DNA of 64,000 nucleotides from Apteryx mantelli (lineage: Eukaryota; Chordata; Aves; Apterygiformes; Apterygidae), in contig NC_089979.1 of NCBI RefSeq assembly GCF_036417845.1, positions 120,189,415-120,253,414 on the forward strand, given 5' to 3'. The translations under genes and the position numbers were made by a program. Under the pieces are notes generated by a model that searched no databases, was not told the DNA's origin, and worked only from the letters and a program-made list of their open reading frames with translations. Shown here piece by piece: positions 12,201 through 26,180 of this stretch. Each line of letters begins with the position of its first letter. Position 1 is the first letter of the stretch.

Positions 12201-15200
12201 GCTTTTAAAATGTCATTGTAGCAGCAATCTGTAGATCTACAAATCAGCTTTTTAACATGTTCAGTGCAGTCTAATTTCAGGCAGCCAGTGGAAGGAGCAG
12301 AACTACTCTCCCTTCCCCTCTCCAGCCACGTGCCCTTCCTGTCTCACTTGTGTGTGGCTGCACAACTGTGAGGTGCAATGAGAGAAAGATGCCAGAAAGT
12401 TGCCTGTGGAGCCAGGGCTGTTTTGTAGAAGCTGGAACTCGGGACCGCAGATCACCTGTTTTGTCAGCATTTTGTGGTTAGTTCATGTTAAGTGTCGTGG
12501 GATTGTAACCAGAGACAGGAATGTAGGCTTTGCTATATTAGTTCAAATCACTGATCTGTCAGCCAGCCTCTGTTTTCATTTATGGTTGTCCTCTATTTTC
12601 ACACTCTTATGAAATAAATATATTTAGTTACAGGCATTTCTTTGGCACTTATTGTACTATCTTTCAGAAAATTTAGATCTGGATGTAAAAAAGATGTGCC
12701 AGATCTCTGGTCAAAATTTGAGGCATGCTGAGCACATCGGGAGAGCAAACAGGTTCTTTGTTTCCTTTCAAACATTAAGAAAAACTCACTGAATCATCTT
12801 TTTCCAGTCATGTTGATGGAGACATAGAATTAAGTGTTATAAGATTATTGTCAGCTTTGTGTTATATAGCACTTATTGATCTCACCTAGTAATGTCGGTG
12901 CGATGGGCTGGTTGTTATGGCAGTGAATAGATGAAAACCTTCTGCGAGGAAGAACTGAGATCTCAGGAATTAATTTATGGAGTTACCGTGTCTTCCTCTG
13001 CTTAGTCCCACAGTCACGTTAAGAACTCCAGCCATCACTAGTGACAAATTTTTGACCATGCTGTGAAATGATTCTTATTGCTATGCTATCAGCTAATACA
13101 AAGTCTGAATCTTTATGATCTAAAATGTTTCAAGATGCAACTGTTGCTCTTTTCAATAGTCTGCTCCTGAAAAGACCACTCAGTGTGGCAGTTATCAAGC
13201 ACTTTGTTCCCAACATACCAGTGAATCATTTCCTTGCAACTTTATGGTCTTGGATAAAACACCACGTTGAGTGATAGAAAATTGCAGTCCTTCATAGTTG
13301 ATGCTGCCTGATGATGTGAACTTTTAAGGCTCTTAAGCCATGTACTCAAGGTTAAAGACTAACCTAGCAAAAAAATGAGTAATTTTAACCAGGAAGAGTT
13401 TACCTTTCCAGTTCACTATGAATACACAGATGCATGTGCCCATCCAAAGAGAGTGTCCTGTGCAAGAAAGGAGTGATTTCAGAAACATATGGCTGCCTTT
13501 GGTAACAGTATTGGTTTATGCCATCTTAATTTGCCTTTGAAACTAAAATCTGCCTTCTTTTAATGTGTATAGACATCCTCAGACTTGTGCAGGCCTCCTC
13601 TGTTACAAAATATGTCCATTATTGATTTTTATTTCTCTTTGTGACTTAGCAAATATTGCTTGTACAGAGAAGCCATGCTGGGAAGAACTGTCACTCTAGT
13701 GAGCAGAATTGATGCCCCATTCGTCCAAGGTTTAGAGACTGTTGTCAGAAGCAATCAAGTCAGCATTCAAGAAGATGGATTACTTTTTTCCTTTTCTTTT
13801 ACTCATCTGTAATGCTGGAGGGGGCAGCCATGTTTTCAGCTAGTTATGGCCTATGGCCAAGCCATCAAGGAGCTACAAGGAATACCCTTTGGTCTTCAAA
13901 ATTGCACTCTCCCTATTTTTTCCTCTGTTTTAAGCAGGATAGTTGAATTGTTCCTCTATTGTGCCATCTTCTCATGTTAGTTTTATATTTTTTTCTGCTC
14001 TTCCATGTCTCTGGAGATTTTTGTCATTTTTTCAATACTATATTGTTACAGTCAGCCTTGTGCTTTATGTTGGCTAAGCAGATTTAAGATGTAATGCCAA
14101 GTGCTGTGTGGAGGCCATGGCATTTTAACTGCGGATACGTAACACAATCCAGCTGGAAGAAACTGGCCTGTTGTTTGGACAATTGCATTTCACAAACCTT
14201 TCAAAGCCATTTGTAGCAGAGAAGTAAGAGACAATGAACTTGAAATCATTTTCTCTTAAACCACTGTGCATGTTACATTCATCTCTATGGCAACTATACA
14301 AATAGGTCTATCCTGGAGATTAATTTGAGGATATTTTTAATATCTCTTTAAATTCAGGTTTCTTACTGAAACTTGAATTAGTGTATTTCTTCAGCCCTTA
14401 AACTTGAGGAATGCTATTGATTGCTAAATTGAACTGTCGTTTGAATGTGATTAAGTAAATCTACTGTATGATGTTTTTAATGTACTTGCTAGAATTGGGA
14501 AGATCTGTGTGAGCAGATAACTGCTGCTAACACTGATGGTACGGTGATAAAATGTCTGCACATTAGCTGGCTGGAGCATCATTCTGCCCTTTTGGGAGTC
14601 TGTAGACAGAAGAGGAGCTATTCTTCCCACATTCTTTTGCTCGTGAGCGTGAGAAATGAGACTGCCTTGCTTTTGGCTGCCCTTCTATACCCAGCAGATG
14701 TTCTAAAGCCAAAATTTATAAAAATTAGCCAAGAGTGATTTTTTTGAACTCCACTTAATGTGCATCAGCTTGTAGTAAAAGAAGATATTTGTAGGGATGT
14801 GTCTGTTTGTCTAAAGAAACGGGGAAAGGGAAAATATGTATTTTACAAGAAAAAACATCTGGTTTATTTCATCATTTTTGTCAGAGCCAGATGATCAACG
14901 CTAAAAAATAGTCAAGAAGAGTTTAGCTGCAGAAGCTAGTATTTTAGTGTGACTTTAAAAAATTCTAAAGAGAATTTTAGTTTGTGTAAAGCTCACATTT
15001 TTTCTCTTTTATATGAATAGTTTTGACTACTGGTGGGGGAAGGGAGAGAAGGGCTGGGGAGAGGCATGCTTCAACAGGGTGTTGTCAAGTAGTTTAATTT
15101 GCAAATGAGATTTTCCATGAAATGTTTATAATGTGAGGAAGTGGGGAATTGAAATGTGAGTCTTATTTCCTGACACTGTGATATGAAAAATAATAATCCA

Positions 15201-16632
15201 TCTGATAATGGGGAAAACTTGTAACACAGAACAGCATTCCTATTTCTGTTAGATTTACACATCTGAAGTGTGCTGTGCTTGGGCACTTACTATACTGGCT
15301 TGAGTCACGGTTGATCAACAACATGGTTTAATGCCTTTGGTTATGCTCCTGCACCAGCAGAATAATGAAATACAGCAGTATTAAATAAGCTTAATATTAA
15401 AAACTAGAATGTTGAGGAGTCACATCTGTTAAATCTTGTTGCTTTTGTGCCGAGTTAATGCCAAAGGCACGTTTATGAATATGTCTGTAAATTTTTTTGC
15501 GAAAGAATCCATTAAAGTCAGAGGATTAGAGGGTTGTGGCAAAAAAGAATAAAAATAATTCAAAACAGTGACAGAAGTAGCTCATGCTTCAGAAATAAAT
15601 ACATTTTTCTGTATTGAGATAGCTTATGAGATCAATATTGCTGGGCTTCTGACCTTTGTTGACTAAATGTTATGGGCCTTCTTTCTTGTTGCTCCTTTGT
15701 TTACATGCTACTAAAGGAGAACAAGCTCTTTGTGTACATTTTTTTAAGGGGCAAAAATTTTGATTTCTTACAGCCTTTTAAATGTTACTCAGTCATGTTT
15801 TGCTGTTGTTAAACTTCTGCAACTTTAAGCATAATCACTGCATATACAGCAAATTTGTAGGTTTAAGAAATGGTATTGTTTCTATCAGGTACCCAATTCA
15901 TAAGTGTATTTATTGACAGCATGCTAAGTGCTGACCATTTGTTTCCTGGTTATTAAATAGTTCTTTTGAATACCCACTTTGTTACTAGATATCTGATTTT
16001 TCACAAAAAGTTGCATGTTAATAGGAAAGATATGTATCTATTTCAACAAAGTTTGCCTACTGTATTTTGTAGTAAATACTTTTTCTACTGTCATTTATTT
16101 GATGTCCTGAAATATGTTGTGTCGATCTTCAGTCCAAATTTACAAAAAAAAAGTTCAGTAAAATGTTACTAAAACGTTTTTTTTGCCACCTTCTTCATAT
16201 TACCTGTAGGATTTAGGGTTATCAAAGTTATTTTTCATTTTTTTATTAAACAAAAGGAAAAGAAATTAGTAGGCTCCACATCAGGTACAGTTATAAAACT
16301 CTTGGTTCAAACAGTTTTGCATGCTTTCTTCTTTAGGATGAATGTTTGATTCTGCTGAGCAATAGCGTCAAATGCTGCTTTTGACCACCACACAAATTAC
16401 AAAGGATTGATACTGTTGTTGCTAACCTAGTATTGAAGTAGTCAGAAGGATTTATTATGTAATACTTTAAGCTCCTACTAACATCAAATTGTAGACAGCA
16501 AGTATGTTTCATATTCCTCCTTTAAAACAGACCAGCCCTAGCAGGCATACTTTGAAGAGGCTCAAATGAGGCAAAGCAAGTGCTGAAATGCAAAACACTG
16601 TTCATTATTTTGAGGCTTGTGTGTGTTACTGA

Positions 16633-16776
<144 letters not shown>

Positions 16777-17017
16777 TAGTCTTTAATGAATTTAAGTAAT
16801 GTCACGTTTCTGTTGTGAATATTTGTACTCTGGCCCCCATAAAACAACCAAATAAAGCAAAACCAGTAGAGTAGAAGAAAGACAGGACAGAAAGAACTAG
16901 TGGTGTTTGCTAATGTCATTTTGGACAGTTCAATTTCAAAAGCTTAATGTGTCAAGGTGATTTTCAAGGTTCTCTCTTCTGATTAGTTTTAACTTTTAAA
17001 AGGGTAGGATATTGTTT

Positions 17018-17041
17018 AAAAAAGAAAGAAAGAAAGAAAAG
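17018..17041. repeat. (GAAA)n microsatellite
   Basis: About four GAAA units after a short A run, all purines. Confidence 0.85.
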
Positions 17042-17994
17042 ACATTTCCCAAACACCCAAGGGAGTAAGAAATAAATCAGAATTTTTTACGGTGAGTTAA
17101 ATCTAAGTATAGAATACACAGTTGAAAATGATGAGATGTGATTAGGTTTGCTAGCAGTTTTCAGTACCATGTGAAAGAGGAAGATAATTTTTTCATTCGA
17201 GACCTGGTCTTGGGAAGTGATAAGCAGCCATTATTGTTGCTCATTTCAGTGGAAGTTTTGGGCTTTAGACCTCAGAATTGGGTGTTATATTTCCCTAAGA
17301 TTCCTTAAAATGAGTAGAAAGTTACCTAAGTAAATGTTAATTTCTATAAATGACTCAAACAATTCTTCTCAGTGACACTGTTTAATGTGCTCTGGGTGAA
17401 GTAATCTAGCTGTAGTAACTTTTTGTACCCTGATCCATTTCCTTCTTTGATAATGCTGTTTCTTTTAAAATTTTACATGCTTCTGGTACTATATTAAGAT
17501 CACTTGGTACTCTCCCTACGATAATATGAAGATAACTGATTTCATTTAGGGAGGATAAATATGCCCTGTACACCAATTATTAGTTGTTTATCCTAGTTCT
17601 TTCTTTCATTTCTTTCTTGTATGATTTGGATGAGAATATGGGTGAGAACCAGTTACCCCCAAGATGCAAAAACCCTGGGTTTTTTTTGTTTTGAGACAGT
17701 CTGGAAAAAAACACTGCACACAGTATATTGTGGTCTATCAATTATATTGTATATGACAGTAGTTAAAAGGAAATTAGAAACCTCTGGGTATGTGGAGATA
17801 TTTGACAGACTCTCAGCAAAAATTCTGCTACCAGTGTCTTGCTTTGGGCAAAAGTGCAGCCTTTGTTACAGGAGATTATTTTTCTCTCTAAGGAGTATTG
17901 GACAGTAAATTAATGATTTCTATCTTCCTTCAATAGATCTACTGTGGCTAAGTTCTAAAACAAACCTACGCATCTGTCATATCCGAGTGCCTCA

Positions 17995-18140
17995 TATTTA
18001 ACTTGCTTATCCTGGCAGAACCTCTGTGAGATAAAGCATTACTGTGATCCTTATTTACATGACAAATGAGGCACAAAGAAGTGAAGACTGTAGTTCTGTG
18101 AGACAGCTAGGCTGACACAAGGACTTACTGACTACAAAAG
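17995..18140 (+). mobile_element. Probable MIR-like (CORE-SINE) relic
   Basis: The order of short matches follows the MIR consensus: ACCTCTGTGAGATA (consensus ACCCTATGAGGTA), ATCCTTATTTACATGA (ATCCCCATTTTACAGATGA), then ATGAGGCACAAAGAAGTGAAG nearby and ACAGCTAGGCTGACACA (ACAGCTAGTAAGTGGCAGA). Such relics are old, scarce in birds and too decayed to date by eye. The boundaries are approximate and a chance resemblance cannot be excluded. Confidence 0.45.
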
Positions 18141-18219
18141 GGTCAGTGTTGTTCTCCCTACTGTGTGGGCCCTCCAAACCGGCTGTATAGTGTTGGCACT
18201 CTTGAGGTCTTGTCGAGCT

Positions 18220-18261
18220 GATTGAGCTTGCTAACAAACTGATTCAGCTTGCTAACTCAGA
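18220..18261. repeat. 21-bp tandem duplication
   Basis: GATTGAGCTTGCTAAC begins copy 1 at 18220 and GATTCAGCTTGCTAAC begins copy 2 at 18241. Confidence 0.75.
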
Positions 18262-19241
18262 AGAAAGTCATTCTGCCATTTTAATGAGTTGAATTGGCTC
18301 ACTGCAGAAAAGCAGTGAGAACGTAGGGCAGTGAGAGAGCCGTGCAATGGTCAACTGCCGGATCAGCTCAGCCTGTTTCATCTAATAGTACCCCAAGCAA
18401 TTTGTCAGGGTAATATCAAAAAGTGTGTGGCAGGGCACAGTGAACTGATTTTCTTCTGCTGCATTCTGTGTTGTTGCCCCCCCCCTTTTTTTTTTATAGG
18501 TGCATATTTTTCCATACACTTAAAATGGTGAGGTACAAGATGTTTTATAGTGGAAGAAAATTTTGCCTTGAAAATTTCCTTAGTACTGAAAAGGGATTAT
18601 CGTTAGACTATTTAACTCTTAAAACTAGATATTATAACAACAAAACTGATTTCAGACAAGTTAACACATCACTATTGGGACTGATTATAGTAACATCCAA
18701 ATAGGAAAATTATTCACATACCCAATTTTTTTGATTATGCTTACAAAGGTAGATGACTCATCATATAGGCAGATTAAATTCTGCTCACTGAAGTAATTGC
18801 TGTCTCTCATTTTCTGCTCTCCGACCCTGTCTTGAATGTTTGTCATGTCTACAGCAGGGATAACTGAAGTGTATGTGGAGCTGCCATAAATTGTAGCTCA
18901 AAACTTTAAAACAAACCTGCACCAATATCATGCTTCTGCATTTTGGACTTGATGCTGTGATAGCAACCTGACATATGTTGTAGTTATGCCTGGAGCAGAG
19001 CTGGCCACCCTTGTAAAAGGGGACACATGGTAACATGTCAGCTCACTCAGTTTCGGAGTCACCAGCCGAATTTCAGACCATCATCATGATCTAAAGAGAT
19101 TATTTAGAATGAACTCCAGTTGACTGCTACTTCTTACATTCTCAAAGTTAGGAAAAAATCCACAAGACAAATTGAGGCCAGAGTTACTTAAACAAAACAC
19201 AGACATTTTTGTTAGTAAAAAGCCAGTTGACATTTGTTTTT

Positions 19242-19310
19242 GATATACATATACATTTATATGTATGTGTGTACATATATATGCACATACATACATACAT
19301 ATGTATATAG
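19242..19310. repeat. TA/CA-rich alternating simple repeat
   Basis: A run of ATAC, ATGT, GTGT and ACAT units, mostly alternating purine and pyrimidine, with (ACAT)4 near the 3' end. It is a decayed microsatellite. Confidence 0.85.
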
Positions 19311-20194
19311 TGACAGAAGCCTTGTAAAAATACACTCAAACTTGAAATGCTTTTGTTGATACAGTTTGAGTCCAGAAGTAATGTGAGCAGTTCTGCTGAA
19401 AGTGTGCTTTCTTCCAGCAGAAGCTGTGACTCCATAAGAGGATTTCCTGGTATACCTTTATTGATATGACTCTGCCGTCAAACCTTTTCTAGTGTAACTA
19501 GAGCTCTGCAGTCATAGAAGTACCAGAAGGAGTGTGTATTGTACCCAGGGGAATCATTGGTGCATCTGAAAACTGCCTCCAAAAATACACAGGTTACTGA
19601 ATAGCTGCAGTATTCTATGGTGTGTGCTATGCAGAAGTCAAGTGTAATTGTTAATATTCCCTTGGGGCTTTGAAAGCTCTGTTTCATGGAGCTGTGCACT
19701 GAGAGATCTTTCATGTGGTTCCTCTGGGGGATGGTGTTGCTGGAGACTGGAGAGAGAATGTGCGGCCAGGGCAGAGTCATAAGCTGATTGTGAGGGTATG
19801 TCCTAGTGCATCGTGAAGTTTTCTTAGGGCCCTTTGGCTCTCTTGCAGTAAAGGTAATTAAAAATAATGAAAAGCGATGTTTCAGGAACATGTGTCCCTC
19901 AACCAGAAGTGCTATATTTGTTTTTCAGTTATGCTTGAAATAAGAGGGGGGAAAAAAATCATTGTCTTGTATACACGGCCATTGAATTAAACCAGAATAC
20001 ATGAGGGAGTTTTAAAGTGAGTATTTAAGATAAATATTGTAAGAGTTCCTGGAGTTTGACTGTTAGTGAGATAGTAGGATTCAGAGGCTAACTACTGCTC
20101 TTGATTTCTGAGAACTTTATAGGCACCTGATTGTAAATATGATCACATGACAATAATCTTCTTAAGTGATTCAAAATTTTTTTTTGTTTTACAG

Positions 20195-20255
20195 TAATAT
20201 TCAACACATGAGGGAACAGTTTGATGCACTAGGTCTGTCTTTTACATGGGAAAGG
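20195..20255 (+). CDS. LARS2: LARS2 exon 5 (residues 152-172)
   Basis: 61 bases between TTTTACAG and AGG|GTAAGG. The first base completes the split serine; 20 codons follow and end in phase 0. It encodes NIQHMREQFDALGLSFTWER, aligning with human [20 protein letters not shown]. This helix-turn segment follows the WDAFGLPAE block in the catalytic domain. It is the shortest coding exon in the window and is too small to appear as a long reading frame; it was placed by homology and splice signals. Confidence 0.96.
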
Positions 20256-22164
20256 GTAAGGTTTTCTCTTTTAAGGAATGCTGTCTTTTATTCTTTGATG
20301 GAACAACAGGGAATTTTATCTTTTTAGATATGGCAATATAGAAGCCTTGGAAAGTGACCAATTTAAATTGTTAATTTGCAAAATTACACTTGAAAAAAGT
20401 GGGAAATGTAATTATCAAACTTCTCTCAATTTTGACATACATACTGACATCATCTGATAAGATTTAGAAACATCTTTCTTTAAAATAATTTTGGTTTTGC
20501 ACTTGGACTTTTCTGTCTGCTTTTTCAGCTTTCAGTAGCATTTTCCCTGTTAAAATTCAGGTGTTCTTATCGACAGCTGTTTATGAAAGAGGGTGCCTTT
20601 GTGTTAAGGTGCATATATTTTGAGGAGTGCTTTTTTCAATGTGTGTATTTTATAATATACTCAAAGGTTTAAAACTGGTAACTTTAAAGGCTGGTTTGGT
20701 TATGTTATTTTAAATCTGAATGGCAAGACTGCATTTTCATAGTTGTTTGTGTAATGACCACTTTGGAAACTAGTATTTTATTTAAAACTTAAGTTCTTGA
20801 GAATCAGCTGTTCACCTTTAAAACCTTACCAACACAATCAGCCATAAGGCAATGTAGTTTTCAGGACAAAAATGAAAGAAATCAATTTTTTAAGCAGTTA
20901 TATTGTAGGGTTATTGCATGTACCAGTGAATCAAAGTCAGTCCCTACCTTTACATTTGCAGTGATAATCATTACTTACCACCTTAATATGATTCTGCACA
21001 GAGTGATTGAGATCCTTATCTTGGATTTTTATAGCAGTATTGTAGGTCTGAAAATAAAAAAAGATTAGTTTTCAGGCAATATGAGACCTGCCATCTGTTT
21101 TCCTTAATCTGAAGGAAAAGTTGTTTATATGCATGTCACACGTCTAAAAACTGTACTTCGTTATGTCATATATATGACAAGATTTTCAGTATAAGCCTTT
21201 TTAGTAAGATTTCAGTTTTCTTGATAACTGAAAAGTTGCTCTGAAAATAAAAGGATTGTGGTGGAAGGTTCACTCCACACGTTCTTCATAATCATTTTCT
21301 TATATTAGTAAACATTTGTATCTCAGAGGTTTTCTGTATGTGTAATACAGCGATGGTTCAAAATAGTAAAATCGTATGTGCATTCTGTGTTATGGAACAG
21401 GTGAAAGAGTTGAATATTGTAGAGTGCCTTTCAGCAAAAATGAGAAAATTCATCTCTGTATTTGGATTTTTGTTTAACCCTTATGTTCTGAAGAATAGAC
21501 GGAGAATTGGCAGTATTGAAAACCACAGTGAGAACCACAGGTATATAGGGAAATGTCATCTGTCATCTTTGTGTCTGTTTTTTGAGGTTTACCTTGACTT
21601 TCCTAGTAAAGTGTGTTTCAGTTAGTGAACTTTCAGAAGTCTCTGAGTACTTGTGGAAAGGTCATTGATACTGTACAACTAAGTCCATTTGAATGGTTCT
21701 ATAATTAAAATAATTTAGAATGCTCTAGAGGCACTTAATTTGTAAGTAAGTTTTTAAAACAGCTAGAAAATGTTGCTTGAAACGCAATGAATTTTGACTG
21801 ATTGTCACTTCTTGGCTAAGTAGTTTAGTTTTATTTAGCCCACATTGCTGGTCTGCGAGGTAATTAACTGAAGTGAGTGTGACCTGAATGGTAACCTTAA
21901 GAAATAGAGATATGTTTGTTTAATCCAGAAGTTGTATGATGCCTGAAATATGTTTTACATGACCTCTAAATGCATGGATATTTGAGCTAACCGTGAAAGA
22001 GCTACCCTTGGAAACTGAACGGTAAGCTGCAGCGGAGTGTATTTTCCAGGCTGAGAGAGCCAGCTTCTCTGCAGGGCTGATTAGGCTGGGCAGAGCATCT
22101 TCCTATCTCAGCTGTACCGCTGCTGGGCCAGCTCAAGCATCTCTGCACTGTGCAGGTACTTATC

Positions 22165-22192
22165 TTAAACTGTGAGCTCTTTGAGGTGAGGA

Positions 22193-22223
<31 letters not shown>

Positions 22224-22260
22224 TGTACTTGTATGGCACTAAATTGGTGGCTTACTAAAT
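22165..22260 (+). mobile_element. Possible L2/CR1-like 3'-end relic
   Basis: AAACTGTGAGCTCTTTGAGG followed by a TTCTGTACTTGTATGGCACTA segment in two parts resembles the 3' end of L2-type LINEs (TGTAAGCTCTTTGAGGGCAGG ... TGTACAGTGCCTA). An (ATT)10 expansion sits between the two parts. The match is short and old; the assignment rests on word order, not a full alignment. Confidence 0.35.
22193..22222. repeat. (ATT)10 microsatellite
   Basis: Ten uninterrupted ATT units, likely polymorphic between individuals. Confidence 0.95.
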
Positions 22261-25200
22261 ACTGTGATGATGCAAACATTAACCCCAGTAGTATTGTAGT
22301 GACTCCTTTGAAAAACTGTAGAAAAAGGCCTTCTGCCATGGGTTAGTTTAAATAACCAAGACTTGTACAAAATAGGAGTTTGGTTTTCATCAAATTCCGC
22401 TGGTGTTGCTTAAATGTGCTGCTTCATTTTGGCAGGGCATAGTACCTTGCAAATATGTGCTGGAGGAACCCGTTCTTCTACCTTAGATTCCTATTTCCAT
22501 GTGAGGTGAAACACCTTTTTAAAGTGCTAACCTTTTATGCTAACTATCAGAGAATCCTAAATGTCCAGCTTAGACTATATGCCTAGATGTTGTGAGGAAA
22601 ACTGAAGTAACTTTTACCATTTTACAAATGTTAGGGAAAAAAAGGCCGGAAGGAAAATAATGAGAAGTGCACTTTGAATACCTTGTACATGGAGCTGTTA
22701 GCTACATCTGGTGTTCAAGAAAGTCCTGTCAAGGAATATGAAGACTAGTTGTTGGTGTTTTGCTTGGTAAAATTACTATGAAGAAGTTCTATTGCATCTG
22801 GATACTAGAAGTTTCCTTTTAATTATCTGTGGTTTTTATCGTTGTTCTTTCACAGTCTCAAAAATACCTTTACATTTTGATTTGTATGTTGTAGTCAGTG
22901 AAATTATTTACCCAGTAAAGCACAAAAAATAAGACATTATTAAAAGATAATGAGATTATTTCAGGAAGCTAGCTTACCAAGATGCTTGAAAATTATTTCT
23001 CTAAACATAAAATGTAAGCAAACTAAAAATGTAATTAAATGCATAAACTAGCTCTCTAAGTAGTTTGCTTAGGGTAGGTTTGAATACTAATAGTGATCTA
23101 CTTTTTTCCTGAATGTCTAGATATTTTCAGTGCCTCAGATAGTAAATATTGAGTTTATAGAACACTTTGAAAGGGGCATGATTTTGGGGGAGAGGAGAGG
23201 ATTTGAAAAAAATACTAGGTAAGAGGTAGGATATTTCTATTCTGAAAATGCAAGCAAACATTTCTGTGTCTGTCAGATCCAGGGTTAAAAAAAGCTGCAG
23301 TTAGAGGAGGGAAAAAATGTCTCTGAGAGACACTTAAATCACTTGAAAAGTCAAAAAAAATTATAGTTATGTTTTATTTTTATGGTAACAGGCAGTAATT
23401 TGGGGATCCCTGCTGATGCAATTTCTCCTAAATACCATCCCAGATAGCACAGCAAACTGCCTACCACTTCTTTTAAACATTATTTTCAGGGGCAATATAA
23501 TTTTCACGAAGATTCGTATCGTCAGCACCGAGGGGGAGAGAGCGTGTAACGGTTTTCCTTTGCTTTGCTCAAGACTGCCATCCAAGTGAATGCATGTTCC
23601 CACTGAGCCACCAGTTCATCACTAAACAAGTTATCTAACTGTAACTTTCTTCCACAAGGTAGCACTTACTGCCGACGTTTTTCACAGTCTTTGTTTTAAT
23701 CGTTCCAAACGATGTAATTTTTGCATGAGATTAATGTTCCTCTTCTTCACTGTGCCTTAAAAAAGATGAAATCTTTGGTAGATACTTTTTGTGTCGATAC
23801 TTTTCTCTTTTGTTTTGAAGTTGTTATTCTCATGCAGTGCCTGAGCAATCGTAAAAATGGAACGCTAGAGAGAGCACTAGCTATTAAATTTTCTTCTCCA
23901 TCCACTTATCACTGATAATCAGTGACACTACTTGTAACTGAACAAAAAGGAAACTGTTGATCTGAGGCTACTTTTTTGCAGCAGAAATGTTCTAAAGTGT
24001 AAGCACTGTGTGGCATTTGTATATGTAGCTAATAATGCGTGAAACTCTTAAGTGCATTTGAAATACAGATATTTAAATGAATTTAGAAATGTAGTTCAGT
24101 CTAGCTCTAAATCTCTTTGAAAATCTGATCATTTTACTTTCAGGTTTGGTGGTGCATGCCCTGTGATGCCAAAATAGACAAATAATGGTTAAAGACTGTT
24201 TAATCTTCACAAATAGTTTTGAAAAGAATCCTTTCAGGCTGTCTTTTTCTCCTTCTCACCTTTTTTAATTAGTTTCAAGTGCAGTATGACTGTCTTCAGT
24301 ATGGTACATGAGTGTGCTAGAAATAAAATTATTACTAATAAACTAGGAAATGACTTCCCTCTAGTCTAGTTATGTATCATGCACAAAACCTAGTGGATCT
24401 TACAGCAAATAGAAGCTTTTTTTGCAGACTGTGAATATTACTTATATTAAAAAATGACTGTGGAAATAGTTTGAAGATATAACCTTTATCTTAAAAAACA
24501 ACAACAACAAAACCACCTTTTAGGTTCACAGCTAAGTAATAGAAAGTTGTAAGAAGGTAGCAGAGTGAGAACATCAAATAATGAATTATAAAAGAAGATA
24601 CTTGAAAACTAATTTTTCTTTTATTTATGAACAGAATCTTCCATCCAAAATTTCCTTTGTATTTGTATATCCAGGGTTCTTCATTGTGGGCTTCCCCTTC
24701 TTTTTGGTAGCTGGGGTTTTTCTTTTTTCAGATTTTTCATCCTGAGGTACAGCTTAATCTTATCACAAACCAGTTGCTTCCCAAGTTACACCACTGTCAA
24801 ATCTCAGTTGTAATACTGCTAATTAATTTGCAGCTGAGAATTTATCTGCAAAAAGCCCTTTTAATCAGTCTTTAGGTAATTGGCTTGTAATGGTAACCCC
24901 TCCATCATGCTGCGTAGGAACAGATTGCTGTGCTGAGGCAAAGGGCTTAAGCAAGGACATTTTTGGTATGGATAAAGAACTTTCTCTTCTATATCTGGGC
25001 AATATCTACTGTTTTTAAAAGTAATCCACTTTAAAAAGTGGTTTGTTTTAATAATGCATGTCATTCCTGTAGGAGTAAGGAGGGATAACAGTAATCAATG
25101 ATAAAGATGCATTTTGGTGACAGTAATAGATTTTTTATTTTTAATTAGCAAGCTGCCAAAAGGAAAAGGGCAAACGGGGTGGGGGGGGAATGCTTTCATT

Positions 25201-26152
25201 CCTGAAACGCTGTGGTGATGCCTTGTTACGAAATCCATCACAGCGCACTGAAGAGCACCTGCAGTGGACAGGCGGGCAGCAGATTTCATATTTGTAAAAA
25301 GGGTTCTGGTTTTTAGTATATATTTTATCTTAAAAGGAAACATGCTAAAATCCTGATTATGTGTATTCACTGAACTCTTGTGATATGGGTTATATATATG
25401 GGCTGCAATGCTAGTGTTCAGCTCACAAGTAAGCAGAAAGGTATGTGTTTTGGAAGGATGGGAGGGTTCATAAAGGGTTTTTATGAAGCCTTTTCTGGAT
25501 TTCTGAGTCAAGTCAGTTCTGTTAATGTACTGCAAATCTTTGTGATGCTCACAAAGTACATGGAAAACCTCAACGTTCACTTAAATTAAGCATGATGGCA
25601 ACCTAATGGAAATTTGTTACCAGATATTACTTATTTAATAGAGATCAGAACTAAAGAAGCAATTTGAGACTGGCACGAGGTTGTTGGCTTGTCATCCTCA
25701 GAAGTCACATAATTTCATTCTCATTTCACTTGGTAGTGATGTCATTTCTCTTTCTGTTTTAACCATCGTATGTAACTTGAAACCTTCATGATTATAAAGT
25801 TAAATAAATGATGAGCTTGAGTGATGTTTTCTGCAGTTCAGTGACTGCAGAGCAAATTTTCTTCAGTGATATATTCTGCTGCATTTCTTTCTAGAAAGCT
25901 TGTCAATTTGCAACTGGAGAGAGAACATATCCGTGAGATCTGTTCCCAGCAATTGGTTTGTACCGTGACCTAAACATGCTCGTTTAAGATGGTGAAATAC
26001 CATCTCTTACTGTTTCAGTTAACACACTTCTGCCATTCTGGACCAAATGGACAAATCTCAGTCCATTTTACTGTTTTTGTTTGACAGCTCACTTCAGTTG
26101 TCTTATCTGTTTGCCTGTTGCTCACCTGATCTTATATTGTACCAGAAGAGAC

Positions 26153-26180
26153 CTCTGCTCTTTCGTCTCTGCTCTTTTGT
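26153..26180. repeat. 14-bp tandem duplication
   Basis: CTCTGCTCTTTCGT at 26153-26166 is followed directly by CTCTGCTCTTTTGT at 26167-26180, with one difference. Confidence 0.85.

Noticed and set aside
13305..13380. Possible C/D-box snoRNA (CTGATGATG resembling a C box)
   Set aside because: No matching D box (CTGA) at the right distance and no terminal stem.
19478..19891. Minus-strand reading frame of 137 codons in intron 4
   Set aside because: No motif recognised; interior of a well-supported intron.
25095..25580. Minus-strand reading frame of 161 codons in intron 5
   Set aside because: No recognisable motif; composition is that of ordinary AT-rich intron, and the length can arise by chance in 64 kb.
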